35,463 nt of DNA from Chloroflexota bacterium (GTDB lineage: Bacteria > Chloroflexota > Dehalococcoidia > UBA2979), in the NCBI GenBank assembly GCA_016866055.1, contig VGNK01000006.1:1-35463 (forward strand), given 5' to 3'. Shown here one piece after another: positions 15,830 to 23,478 of the stretch (the first letter of the stretch is position 1; every line of letters begins with the position of its first letter). The translations under genes were made by a program, and so were the position numbers. Below the pieces are notes generated by a model that was not told where the DNA came from, ran no database searches, and saw only the letters and a program-made list of their open reading frames with translations.

Positions 15830-15835
15830 TATCCT
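15830..15835 (+). promoter_or_regulatory. -10 element TATCCT of the RNase D gene (leaderless)
   Basis: TATCCT ends 7 nt before ATG 15843 with no Shine-Dalgarno between, matching the spacing of leaderless promoters. The rest of the 271-bp gap (15572-15842) holds an AT-richer patch (ATAATAC near 15663) but no gene that I can support. Confidence 0.4.
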
Positions 15836-15842
15836 GTCGGTG

Positions 15843-17213
15843 ATGACGTCCGCGCCCCCGGAGATGCCCGTCGTCGACGGCTCTGAGGTTGCCTCCATTG
15901 CCTGCGCGCTGGAGGCGGCTGGCTCGTTTGCGCTCGATCTCGAGTTCATGACGGACGGCCGCTACGTGGCAGAGCTCTCGCTCGTGCAGGTGTCGTGGGG
16001 GGACCCCGAGGCGCCGGGGGTTGCCGCCATCGACCCCTTGCGGGTGGATCCGCGACCCGTGCTCGAGGTGGTCGGTTCGCCGGCGGTCGAGACGATCCTG
16101 CACTCGGCACAGGCGGACCTCGCCCTGCTCGGGCAGCAGTTCGGGATCCGGGCGCGGCAGGTCTACGACACGCAGATCGGCGCGGCGTTCCTCGGGATGG
16201 GCGACCAGGTGGGGTACGGCGCGCTCGTCGGGCGCGTGTGCGGCGTACGCATCGACAAGGGCGCGCAGTTCACCGAGTGGTCGCGCCGCCCGCTCTCCGA
16301 CGAACAGCTCTCCTATGCGCTCGACGACGTGCGGTACCTGCCGCGCATGTGGCGCGCGCTGCGCGCCGACCTCGAGGCTGCGGGGCGGCTCGGCTGGGTC
16401 GCCGAGGAGTCCGACCGCCTCGCCGAGGCGTGGGCCGAGCGCTTGCCGCCCGACCAGATGTACCGCCGCGTGCGCGGCTGGAACGGGCTGCGCCGTCGCT
16501 CGCAGGGCGCGCTGCGCGCGCTGGCGGCCTGGCGCGAGCGCGAGGCGCTCCGCGCGAACCGGCCGCCCTCCTGGATCTTGAACGACCGCACGATGCTCGA
16601 GCTCTGCCGGCGTCCACCCGAGGACGAGCCGACGATGCGCGAGGTGCGCGGGCTCGGCGACGGGACGCTCCAGCGCTACGGGAACGCGATCCTCGCGGCG
16701 GTCCGCGAGGGGCTGGACGATCCGCCGCCCGCGGAGCCGAAGCGGCCACCGGTCCCCCCGCAGGGCCGCGCGTGGCCCGCGATCCTCAGCGGCATCGTGC
16801 AGGCGGGCTGTCGCGGGGCGAACATCGCTGCGCGCTTCGTCGCGACCCGCAGCGACATCGACGCGCTCGTCGCGTGGTGGCTCACCGGCGACCGCGCCGA
16901 GGAGCCGGACCTCCCGTTGCTCGGCGGATGGCGCCGCGAGCTCGCCGGCGAAGCGATGCTCGACTGGCTGCGCGGCGAGACCACGATCGCCGTGGACGCG
17001 GAGAGCGAAGCGGGCGTGTGCATCGTGCGAGCGGACCGGCGCGCACCGGCGGCGACCCCGATCGCGGTCACGCCGCCCCACGCGCCCTCGCGTAGCGACG
17101 GCGCTGCAGCGCCGTCGCGCGACGACGGAGTTGCCGCGTCCACGATCGCCGTGCCGACCGCGCCCGCGCTGGTGCCCACCCTCGTCGCCGTCGAGCAGAG
17201 CGTCGCGGGCTAG
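15843..17213 (+). CDS. rnd: Ribonuclease D (DEDDy 3'-5' exonuclease with HRDC domain)
   Basis: A 456-residue 3'-5' exoribonuclease acting in tRNA and stable-RNA processing. The DEDDy metal residues are visible as LDLEFM (D, E), HSAQADLALL (D) and YALDDVRYLPRMW (Y, D). An HRDC domain follows (about residues 215-300, RRRSQGALRALAAWRERE through GLGDGTLQRYGNAI). A further domain-like tail (AILSGIVQAGCRGANIAARF) resembles the second helical domain of RNase D. The last ~60 residues are low-complexity, with a tandem PSRSDGAAA / PSRDDGVAA repeat that contains a 24-bp palindrome. The start ATG appears leaderless. Its TAG stop shares CTAG with the facing gene. Confidence 0.93.
   Translation: MTSAPPEMPVVDGSEVASIACALEAAGSFALDLEFMTDGRYVAELSLVQVSWGDPEAPGVAAIDPLRVDPRPVLEVVGSPAVETILHSAQADLALLGQQFGIRARQVYDTQIGAAFLGMGDQVGYGALVGRVCGVRIDKGAQFTEWSRRPLSDEQLSYALDDVRYLPRMWRALRADLEAAGRLGWVAEESDRLAEAWAERLPPDQMYRRVRGWNGLRRRSQGALRALAAWREREALRANRPPSWILNDRTMLELCRRPPEDEPTMREVRGLGDGTLQRYGNAILAAVREGLDDPPPAEPKRPPVPPQGRAWPAILSGIVQAGCRGANIAARFVATRSDIDALVAWWLTGDRAEEPDLPLLGGWRRELAGEAMLDWLRGETTIAVDAESEAGVCIVRADRRAPAATPIAVTPPHAPSRSDGAAAPSRDDGVAASTIAVPTAPALVPTLVAVEQSVAG
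17095..17118. repeat. 24-bp perfect palindrome inside the rnd coding tail
   Basis: GCGACGGCGCTG (17095-17106) is followed immediately by its reverse complement CAGCGCCGTCGC (17107-17118). It lies in the low-complexity C-terminal part of the RNase D gene, about 95 bp before the stop. Confidence 0.8.
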
Positions 17214-18823
17214 CCCCTCATCGCCTGATCGCCCGCGGGAACGGCCTCGCCGGCGAGCACGCCGGTGCAGCGCTCGCCGTCTACCGCGAGCGCCCCGTTC
17301 ACGATCGCGTACGAGAGCCCCGCGGGCGGCGCCTTCGGATCCTCGAAGGTCGCGAGGTCGACGAAGCGCTCGGGATCGAAGACGACGATGTCGGCAGCGG
17401 CGCCCGGCGCGATCACCCCGCGGTCGCGCAGCCCGAAGCGCCGCGCGGGGAGCGAGGTCACGCGTTCGACGAGCGTCTCGAGCGCCACGCCGTAGCGGCG
17501 CCGCAGCCTGCCGAGCACGCGCGGGAAGCAGCCGTAGGCGCGGGGATGCGGGAGCGAGCCGTGCGGGATCGCGTCGCTCCCCACCATGTAGTCATCGCGC
17601 GCGAGCAGCCGCATCACGTCCTCGTCGAGCCGGCGCCAGGTGGCGACGCTGTCCGTGGGGATGTAGCGGAAGCCGCACGCGAGCGACTCCTCGCGCATCA
17701 CGTCGCAGACCATCTCCTCCACCGAGACGCCGCGGCGGGCGGCCGCGTCCGCGAACGAGAGCCCCTCGAGCTCGCGGTTCGCCTCGGATGCGAGGTGCGT
17801 CCAGCAGGCGGTCGCGAGCGCGCCGGGGAAGAGCGTACGCAGCCCCTCGACCGCCGTGGCGCGCCCCTCCGCCGACGCGAGGCGCGCGAGCAGCGCCTGC
17901 GGGCCCCCGTCGTGGAGCGCGCCGGGGAGGAAGTATCCCGGCACCGTGGAGCCGACGGGATACGGGTAACACTCGAGCGTCACGTCCACGCCCGCCGCCT
18001 TCGCCGCGTCGATCGGCGCCATCAGCGCGTCGACCCCGCCCGCCGTCCCGGGCGCCGTCTTGAAGTGCGAGACGTGCACCTTCACGCCGCTGCGACGGCC
18101 GATCTCAAGCGCCTCTGCGACGCCGCCGCCCGCGGCGGCGCGATCCACGTTGTGGTTGCGCACGTGCACGACGAAGACGCCGCCGTGGTCGGCGACGACC
18201 CGGCACAGTTCCACGAGCTCCTCCGTGTCGCTGTACGACTGCGGGTAGTACGACAGGCCGGTCGAGAGACCCACCGCGCCCTGCTCCAGCCCGTCGCGCA
18301 GCAGCGACTGCGCGCGCGCGAGCAGGTCGCCGCGCAGCGGCACGTCGCGGAAGCCGGCGGCCTCCAGCCGCAGCGCGCCGTGCGGGACAAGTACAGCCAC
18401 GTTGCAGACCGCGCGACGGTGGTAGTGCGAGCGCAGCGCCGCGATCGACGACATGTCCAGGTCGAGCGGGGGGAAGCCGAGGATGCCCGAGAGATACATG
18501 CGGTAGGCGCGGTAGTTCGCGGGCGAGAGCGGTGCGAAGCCCATCCCGTCTTGCGTGATGATCTCGGTGGTGATGCCCTGGCGGATGCCGTTCTCGTGCT
18601 GAGGGTCGAGCAGGAGCGCGCCGTCGGAGTGCGCGTGCGTGTCGATGAACCCGGGCGTGACGGCCAGCCCGGCGGCCTCGATCACGCGCGCGGCGCCCGC
18701 CCCGGAGAGGTCTCCTACGGCCTCGACGCGGCCGCCGCGCACGCCGACGTCCGCCGTCGCGCCGGGCGATCCCGTGCCGTCGACGACGAGCCCGCGGCGG
18801 ACGATCAGGTCGAGGTCGGGCAT
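17210..18823 (-). CDS. N-acyl-D-amino-acid deacylase / D-aminoacylase-type amidohydrolase
   Basis: A 537-residue metal-dependent amidohydrolase, predicted to hydrolyse N-acyl-D-amino acids or a related N-acyl or dihydropyrimidine substrate in the cytoplasm. The N-terminal beta segment LIVRRGLVVDGTGSPGATADVGV is followed by metal motif FIDTHAHSD. Further ligand regions are VHVRNHN, VHVSHFK and the C-terminal VGSDAIPHG. The end AAADIVVFDPERFVD is typical of the composite amidohydrolase fold. ATG 18823 has GGGAGGAG upstream. A TATGCT -10 at 18846-18851 (-) is a possible promoter. Its stop overlaps the RNase D stop by 4 bp. Confidence 0.9.
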   Translation of the reverse strand: MPDLDLIVRRGLVVDGTGSPGATADVGVRGGRVEAVGDLSGAGAARVIEAAGLAVTPGFIDTHAHSDGALLLDPQHENGIRQGITTEIITQDGMGFAPLSPANYRAYRMYLSGILGFPPLDLDMSSIAALRSHYHRRAVCNVAVLVPHGALRLEAAGFRDVPLRGDLLARAQSLLRDGLEQGAVGLSTGLSYYPQSYSDTEELVELCRVVADHGGVFVVHVRNHNVDRAAAGGGVAEALEIGRRSGVKVHVSHFKTAPGTAGGVDALMAPIDAAKAAGVDVTLECYPYPVGSTVPGYFLPGALHDGGPQALLARLASAEGRATAVEGLRTLFPGALATACWTHLASEANRELEGLSFADAAARRGVSVEEMVCDVMREESLACGFRYIPTDSVATWRRLDEDVMRLLARDDYMVGSDAIPHGSLPHPRAYGCFPRVLGRLRRRYGVALETLVERVTSLPARRFGLRDRGVIAPGAAADIVVFDPERFVDLATFEDPKAPPAGLSYAIVNGALAVDGERCTGVLAGEAVPAGDQAMRG

Positions 18824-18845
18824 GGGGCGCTCCTCCCGACCGCGC

Positions 18846-18851
18846 AGCATA
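18846..18851 (-). promoter_or_regulatory. -10 element TATGCT of the D-aminoacylase-type gene
   Basis: TATGCT on the - strand lies about 22 nt before ATG 18823, with the Shine-Dalgarno GGGAGGAG between them. Confidence 0.35.
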
Positions 18852-18892
18852 GCCGCTGGCGGCGCGCCGGCCGCCGCGGCGGCGCGGGCGCC

Positions 18893-18898
18893 TAGACT
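18893..18898 (+). promoter_or_regulatory. -10 element TAGACT of the GMC oxidoreductase gene
   Basis: TAGACT at 18893-18898 precedes GGAGGAGG at 18911-18918 and the TTG start at 18925. The -35 region is GC-rich and weak. Confidence 0.4.
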
Positions 18899-18924
18899 CG
18901 ACGGGCGCACGGAGGAGGTGAGGG

Positions 18925-20475
18925 TTGAGCGGGACGCGGGAGCCGTACGACATCGTGATCGTGGGCGCGGGGTCGGCCGGCTCCGTGATCGCGGCGCGCG
19001 CCTCCGAGGACCCGAACCGCTCGGTGCTGCTGATCGAGGCAGGCCCCGACTACCCGCTGCTCGCGCGCACGCCCGACGACCTCGTGAACGCGCACCACAA
19101 CTCCACCGAGGATCACGACTGGCACTTCGCGTACCAGCCGACCGCGCGCGCTCGCGCCGGTCCGTTCCCGCGCGGGCGGGTCACCGGCGGCTCGAGCGCG
19201 GTGAACACGACGATCGCGCTGCGCGGCGTGCCTGAGGATTACGACGGCTGGGCCGCCGAGGGCAACGCCGAGTGGGCGTGGGAGCGCGTGCTGCCGGCGT
19301 TCCGGCGGCTTGAGCGCGACCTCGAGTTCGGGGACGCGCCGTACCACGGCGACGCGGGTCCGATCACGATCCGCCGCTACCCGTGGGAGGAGCTCACGAT
19401 CTCGCATCAGGCGTTCCTCGAGGCTGCGCGCGCGCTCGGCTACCCGGACTGCGCCGACGCGAACGACCCGGACGGCTGGGGCGCCGGCCCGCACCCGATG
19501 AACAAACTCGGGCGCACGCGCATCTCGACCGCGGTCGGCTACCTCGCGCCGGCGCGGATCCGTCCGAACCTCGAGATCCGCGGTGACACGCACACTCGGC
19601 GCTTCATCGTCGAGGGCGGGCGCGTCCGCGCGGTGGAGGTGGAGACCGCGGGCGCGGTGCGCCGCGTCGAGGGCCGGCTCTTCGTCTGCTCGGCGGGGGC
19701 CATCCAGACGCCGGCGATCCTGATGCGCTCCGGGCTCGGTCCGCGCGCGGAGCTCGAGCGGCACGGCATCGAGGTGGTGCGCGACGTGCCCGGGGTCGGC
19801 GCGAACCTCTGCGACCACCCGGCGATCTCGGTGGTCTGCGCGGCGAAGGACGCCGCGATCGCCGACGCAGGGCTCCCGCTCATCCAGACGATCCTGCGGT
19901 ACACGGCGCCGGGGAGCGAGCATCGCAACGACCTGCAGGTCGAGCTGCTCTCGTGGTCGGCGCGGCGCAGCGACAGCGGGACGTTCGCGATCGCCGCGGT
20001 GCTCGAGCAGTCGTACGGGCGGGGCTTCGTGCGCCTCGCGTCCGCCGATCCGCACGCGCAGCCCTCGATCGAGCAGCACTTCTGCGAGGACGACCGCGAT
20101 ACGCGCCGTCTCGTCGCGTGCTTCAAGGATGCGCTCGCCTTCGCACACACGCGCCCGCTGTCCGACCTCGTGGAGCGGTTCGTCTTCCCCGACCCCGACC
20201 GCGGCGCGCTCGGCGACGACGACATCGCGCGGCTGTGCCGGCGCCTCGCGGGGAGCGGGTACCACCCGTGCGGCACCGCGAAGATGGGGCCGACCGGCGA
20301 CGCCAGCGCCGTCGTGGACCAGGGCGGCCGCGTGCGCGCGGTGGAGGGGCTCGTCGTCGCCGACGCGTCGATCATGCCGAGCGTGCCGCGGGCGAACACG
20401 AACCTCACCTCGATCATGATCGGCGAGATGGTCGGCGAATGGGTGCGAACGCGATCGGCGACGTACGGGCTCTGA
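18925..20475 (+). CDS. GMC-family FAD-dependent oxidoreductase
   Basis: A 516-residue flavoenzyme related to choline dehydrogenase and glucose/alcohol oxidases. The N-terminal dinucleotide motif is IVGAGSAGSVIAAR. GMC signature regions are GGSSAVNTTIALRG and the SAGAIQTPAILMRSGLGP stretch. The C-terminal catalytic His is in YHPCGTAKMGPTGDASAV, with the partner Asn in RANTNLTSIM. It oxidises an alcohol, with FAD or a membrane acceptor as oxidant; the substrate is unknown. The start is TTG 18925, with GGAGGAGG 6 nt upstream. A MerR-type gene follows 108 bp downstream, and the D-aminoacylase-type gene is divergent. Confidence 0.92.
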   Translation: MSGTREPYDIVIVGAGSAGSVIAARASEDPNRSVLLIEAGPDYPLLARTPDDLVNAHHNSTEDHDWHFAYQPTARARAGPFPRGRVTGGSSAVNTTIALRGVPEDYDGWAAEGNAEWAWERVLPAFRRLERDLEFGDAPYHGDAGPITIRRYPWEELTISHQAFLEAARALGYPDCADANDPDGWGAGPHPMNKLGRTRISTAVGYLAPARIRPNLEIRGDTHTRRFIVEGGRVRAVEVETAGAVRRVEGRLFVCSAGAIQTPAILMRSGLGPRAELERHGIEVVRDVPGVGANLCDHPAISVVCAAKDAAIADAGLPLIQTILRYTAPGSEHRNDLQVELLSWSARRSDSGTFAIAAVLEQSYGRGFVRLASADPHAQPSIEQHFCEDDRDTRRLVACFKDALAFAHTRPLSDLVERFVFPDPDRGALGDDDIARLCRRLAGSGYHPCGTAKMGPTGDASAVVDQGGRVRAVEGLVVADASIMPSVPRANTNLTSIMIGEMVGEWVRTRSATYGL

Positions 20476-20506
20476 GCGGAGTCGGGGGCGCCGGGGATTG
20501 ATCAGA

Positions 20507-20529
20507 GCCCGCGATGCCCGCTCGCGGGC
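20507..20529 (+). terminator. Hairpin downstream of the GMC gene
   Basis: GCCCGCG (20507-20513) pairs with CGCGGGC (20523-20529) around a 9-nt loop, 31 bp after the GMC stop. There is no T-tract, so it is a hairpin-only terminator candidate. Confidence 0.35.
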
Positions 20530-20545
20530 GATCGTCGTACGATCG
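20529..20545. promoter_or_regulatory. Inverted-repeat operator overlapping a -10 box ahead of the MerR gene
   Basis: CGATCGT (20529-20535), CGT, ACGATCG (20539-20545) form a perfect 7-bp inverted repeat. TACGAT (20538-20543), a -10-like hexamer, lies within it, 40 bp before the regulator's start codon. This suggests autoregulation. Confidence 0.45.
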
Positions 20546-20583
20546 GCTGAAGCAGCATCGCGACGCGCTCTGGGGGCCGGCTC

Positions 20584-21258
20584 GTGCGTATCTCCGAGTT
20601 GAGCCGACGATCGGGCGTCCCGATCTCGTCGATCAAATACTTCATCCGCGAGCAGCTGATGCCCGCAGGGGCGCGGCGTGGTCCGAACCAGGCCGAGTAC
20701 CACGACGCGCACCTCGAGCGCCTCGACCTGATCCGCGCGCTCCGCGAGGTCGGCGGGCTGAGCATCGAGGCGACGCGGCTGGTGCTCTCGGCGATCGGCG
20801 GACCGGAGCGCGTCACGCACCCGGTCGACCTCGCCTTCGACGCGATCTACACGCGCGAACCCCGCGCCGGCGACGAGGAGGAGTACGCGCGCTCGACCGC
20901 CGAGGTCCACGCGTTTCTCTCCGCGCTGCCGTGGACCGTCGAGGACGAGGTGCTGGTGTACGAACGCGAGCTCGTCGACGCGCTCGTGAAGATCCGCCGG
21001 TTCGCGTGGGCGGACTACCCGGCCGAGGCGCTTGCGCCGTACGCCCGCGCTGCGTGGGAGATCGCGGAGTTCGAGTTCGACGAGATCCCGGGCGGGATCG
21101 ACACCGAGGCGCTCGCGGCCGGTCGCGCCGATGCCGTGAAGTCGGCGGTGCTCGGGACGGTGCTGTTCGAGCCGATCCTGCTGGCGCTGCGACGACAGGC
21201 GCACCGCGCGCGGCTGCTCCGCATGCTGCGCGGTCTGCCGCTCCCGCCCGCGCACTGA
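20584..21258 (+). CDS. MerR-family transcriptional regulator
   Basis: A 224-residue regulator. The N-terminal winged helix-turn-helix MRISELSRRSGVPISSIKYFIREQLMPAG and the wing/helix YHDAHLERLDLIRALREVG are typical of MerR proteins. There are no obvious metal-binding cysteines. The long C-terminal part (about 140 residues, helical, with many acidic residues) should be the effector domain and is not recognised. The start is GTG 20584. An inverted repeat with a -10-like element lies 40-55 bp upstream. It may control the GMC gene, itself or the downstream catabolic cluster; this is inference from position. Confidence 0.88.
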   Translation: MRISELSRRSGVPISSIKYFIREQLMPAGARRGPNQAEYHDAHLERLDLIRALREVGGLSIEATRLVLSAIGGPERVTHPVDLAFDAIYTREPRAGDEEEYARSTAEVHAFLSALPWTVEDEVLVYERELVDALVKIRRFAWADYPAEALAPYARAAWEIAEFEFDEIPGGIDTEALAAGRADAVKSAVLGTVLFEPILLALRRQAHRARLLRMLRGLPLPPAH

Positions 21259-21289
21259 GCGCGGGGCCGGGGGGGAGCGCGCGGGCCGC

Positions 21290-22081
21290 TCAGCGGCCCT
21301 GGTAGCGCGCCTCTCGCTTCTCGGCGAACGCGCGCGGCCCCTCCGAAGCGTCCTCGGTCTGCCCGATGATCCAGCGCAGCGAGCCGCCGAAGCGCATCGC
21401 CTGCGCGAGCGTCATGTCGTCCGAGGCGTGGGCCAGCTCACGCACGGCCCGCACCGCGAGCGGCGCATGGCCAGCGATGCGCCGCGCGATCTGCATCGCG
21501 GCCGGCAGTAGCTGGTCGCGCGGCACGACCCGGCTCACGAGCCCGACGCGCAGCGCGGCCGCCGCGTCGATCGGGTCGCCGGTGAGGATCATCTCCATCG
21601 CGGCGGCCTGCGGGATGAGGCGCGGCAGGCGCTGCGGTCCACCGGCGCCGGGGAAGAATCCGCGCGTGATCTCGGGGAGCCCGAAGCGCGCGTCCTCGGC
21701 GGCGATGCGCACGTCGCAGGTGAGGGCGAGCTCGAGCCCACCGGCGAGGCAGTGACCGCCGATCGCGGCGACCATGGGTTTGCGCGTGTCGAAGGTCGAG
21801 AACGCCTCGCCCGCGTCGGTAGCGAAGAACGAGGCGGGCGTGTTGCCGCCCGGGCCGCCGCCGCCGGCCGCGCGCTCCTTGAGGTCGGCACCGGCGCTGA
21901 ACGCTCGCCCCTCGCCGGTGAGCACGCCGACGCGGATCGCATCATCGTGACGCACCGTCTGCAGGGCCTCGATCAGCGCGCCGCTCAGCTCCCGGTTGAG
22001 CGCGTTGAGCGCCTCCGGGCGGTTGAGCGTGATCAGCGCTACCCCGTCCGTGACCTCGAAGCGCACCGTCTCGCTCGGCAT
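21290..22081 (-). CDS. Enoyl-CoA hydratase
   Basis: A 263-residue crotonase-family protein. Unlike the two paralogues at 11-13 kb, it keeps both catalytic glutamates, in LPEITRGFFPGAGG and in AAMEMILTGDPID. The oxyanion-hole loops are RAFSAGADLKE and LAGGLELALTCD. A true enoyl-CoA hydratase activity is therefore plausible. ATG 22081 has a GGGAGGG Shine-Dalgarno. It lies 68 bp downstream of the F420-type oxidoreductase on the same strand, probably in one operon with it and the ferredoxin. Confidence 0.92.
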   Translation of the reverse strand: MPSETVRFEVTDGVALITLNRPEALNALNRELSGALIEALQTVRHDDAIRVGVLTGEGRAFSAGADLKERAAGGGGPGGNTPASFFATDAGEAFSTFDTRKPMVAAIGGHCLAGGLELALTCDVRIAAEDARFGLPEITRGFFPGAGGPQRLPRLIPQAAAMEMILTGDPIDAAAALRVGLVSRVVPRDQLLPAAMQIARRIAGHAPLAVRAVRELAHASDDMTLAQAMRFGGSLRWIIGQTEDASEGPRAFAEKREARYQGR

Positions 22082-22149
22082 GACGCCCTCCCTCGCTCCG
22101 CACCCGACGGCAGCCCGCGCGCGCGTCCCCGCGAGCGCGGCGGCCGGGG

Positions 22150-23085
22150 CTACCGGAAGTGCGGCATCACCTTCTCGGCGAAGAGCCGCGCCGGCTCGCG
22201 CGTGTCGCGCCCGAAAAACTCGATCATGAACATCGTGCAGCCGAGATCGACGTGCTTCTCGATCTGCATGCAGACGCGCTCCGGCGTGCCGGTGAGCGCG
22301 AGGGGGCCTGTCGGGTCGCCCATGTGGCCGCCGAAGATCCTCTTCGCGGTCTCGGTCATCGGGCCCGCCGTCGCCTCATCCGGCGCGAGCGTCACGAGGC
22401 ACTGCTGCGAGATCGTGATCTCGTCCGGGTCGCGCCCCACGGTGCGGCAGTGCTCGCGCAGCACGCCGACCTTGTGCGCGAGGTTCTCCTGGTGGCCGGC
22501 GAGGTTGTTCCAGATGTCCGCCTCGCGTGCGGCGATCTTCATCGTCACCTGCTCGCCGGCGCCCCCGATCAGCACGGGCGGCACGCGCGCGGGCTTCGGC
22601 AGCGTCACGACGTGCTCCGCACGCACGTACTTGCCCTCGAACGTGACCGGCTCGTCCTCCGTCCACATCCGCTTCAACAGCCTCACGGTCTCGCGGAGCT
22701 GGCCGAGGCGCTCCCCCGTCGAGAGGAAGGGCATCCCGAAGTCCGTGAACTCGCGGGCCATCCAGCCGGCGCCCAGCCCCGGGATGACGCGGCCGCCCGC
22801 GATGTGATCGACGGTTGCGATCACCTTGCCGAGGTGCGCCGGGTTGCGCATGCCGGCGGGCGTGACGAGCGTGCCGATCTCGACGCGCTCGGTCACGGCC
22901 GCGAGCGCGGCGATCATCGACCACGCCTCGAGCATCGGGATCGCGGGCGACTGCGGCCCGTAGAGGTGGTCGTTGACCCACAGCGAGTCGAAACCGAGCG
23001 ACTCGAACTCGGTCGCGGCGGAGCGGCTCTCCTCCCACGTCCGCTTGATCTGCGGGACCGACACCCCGAAATGGACCTTCGCCAT
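22150..23085 (-). CDS. LLM-class (luciferase-like) F420-dependent oxidoreductase
   Basis: A 311-residue TIM-barrel oxidoreductase of the bacterial luciferase-like family, actinobacterial F420-dependent type. It begins VHFGVSVPQIKRTWEESRS and has ESLGFDSLWVNDHLYGPQ, ERVEIGTLVTPAGMRNPAHLGK and GAGWMAREFTDFGM, with PPVLIGGAGEQ in the second half. F420 rather than FMN is inferred from the subgroup. ATG 23085 has AGGAGG upstream. The ferredoxin gene lies 96 bp upstream on the same strand and the hydratase follows, so a redox catabolic operon is likely. Confidence 0.9.
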   Translation of the reverse strand: MAKVHFGVSVPQIKRTWEESRSAATEFESLGFDSLWVNDHLYGPQSPAIPMLEAWSMIAALAAVTERVEIGTLVTPAGMRNPAHLGKVIATVDHIAGGRVIPGLGAGWMAREFTDFGMPFLSTGERLGQLRETVRLLKRMWTEDEPVTFEGKYVRAEHVVTLPKPARVPPVLIGGAGEQVTMKIAAREADIWNNLAGHQENLAHKVGVLREHCRTVGRDPDEITISQQCLVTLAPDEATAGPMTETAKRIFGGHMGDPTGPLALTGTPERVCMQIEKHVDLGCTMFMIEFFGRDTREPARLFAEKVMPHFR

Positions 23086-23181
23086 CGTCGCGCCTCCTGC
23101 CGCTGCTCGCGTCCGCCGCAGCCTACCGGCTCGCCGGGGGTCCCGCCACGGCGTGCCTCCCTGGTTGAGCCTGCTGGCAGC

Positions 23182-23379
23182 TCAGTCGTCGGCGACCGTG
23201 ATCGACTCGGTGGGGCAGAGGTCGGCGGCCTCCTCGAGCGCCTCGCGCATCGACTCCGGAAAGCGAGGCTCGGTGGGCTCCGGGTGATCGTCCTCGCGCT
23301 TCCGGAACGCCTCCGGGTGGAGGTAGTAGCACTGGCCGGTCTTCATGCAGGCGCGGTAGTTGATCTCGATCCTCGGCAC
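23182..23379 (-). CDS. [3Fe-4S] ferredoxin, P450-associated type
   Basis: A 65-residue small acidic ferredoxin that would deliver electrons to the divergently encoded P450. The cluster residues are Cys11 and Cys17 in CMKTGQC and Cys55 in CPTESI. This three-cysteine pattern is typical of 3Fe-4S ferredoxins of actinobacterial P450 systems; the position of the missing fourth ligand is T14. The start is GTG 23379 with GGGAGG about 9 nt upstream. A 99-bp divergent region separates it from the P450 gene. Confidence 0.92.
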   Translation of the reverse strand: MPRIEINYRACMKTGQCYYLHPEAFRKREDDHPEPTEPRFPESMREALEEAADLCPTESITVADD

Positions 23380-23426
23380 GGAAGCACACCTCCCTCGCGC
23401 TGGCGCGCGGTCCCCACGCGCGGTGG

Positions 23427-23432
23427 TAGGAT
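23427..23432 (+). promoter_or_regulatory. -10 element TAGGAT (TGG-extended) of the P450 gene
   Basis: TAGGAT at 23427-23432, preceded by TGG, lies about 46 nt before the P450 start in the divergent region shared with the ferredoxin. Confidence 0.35.
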
Positions 23433-23478
23433 GCCGCGGCCCCGGCCGCCATCAGGATAGGCGGCGTCGCCCGCGGAG

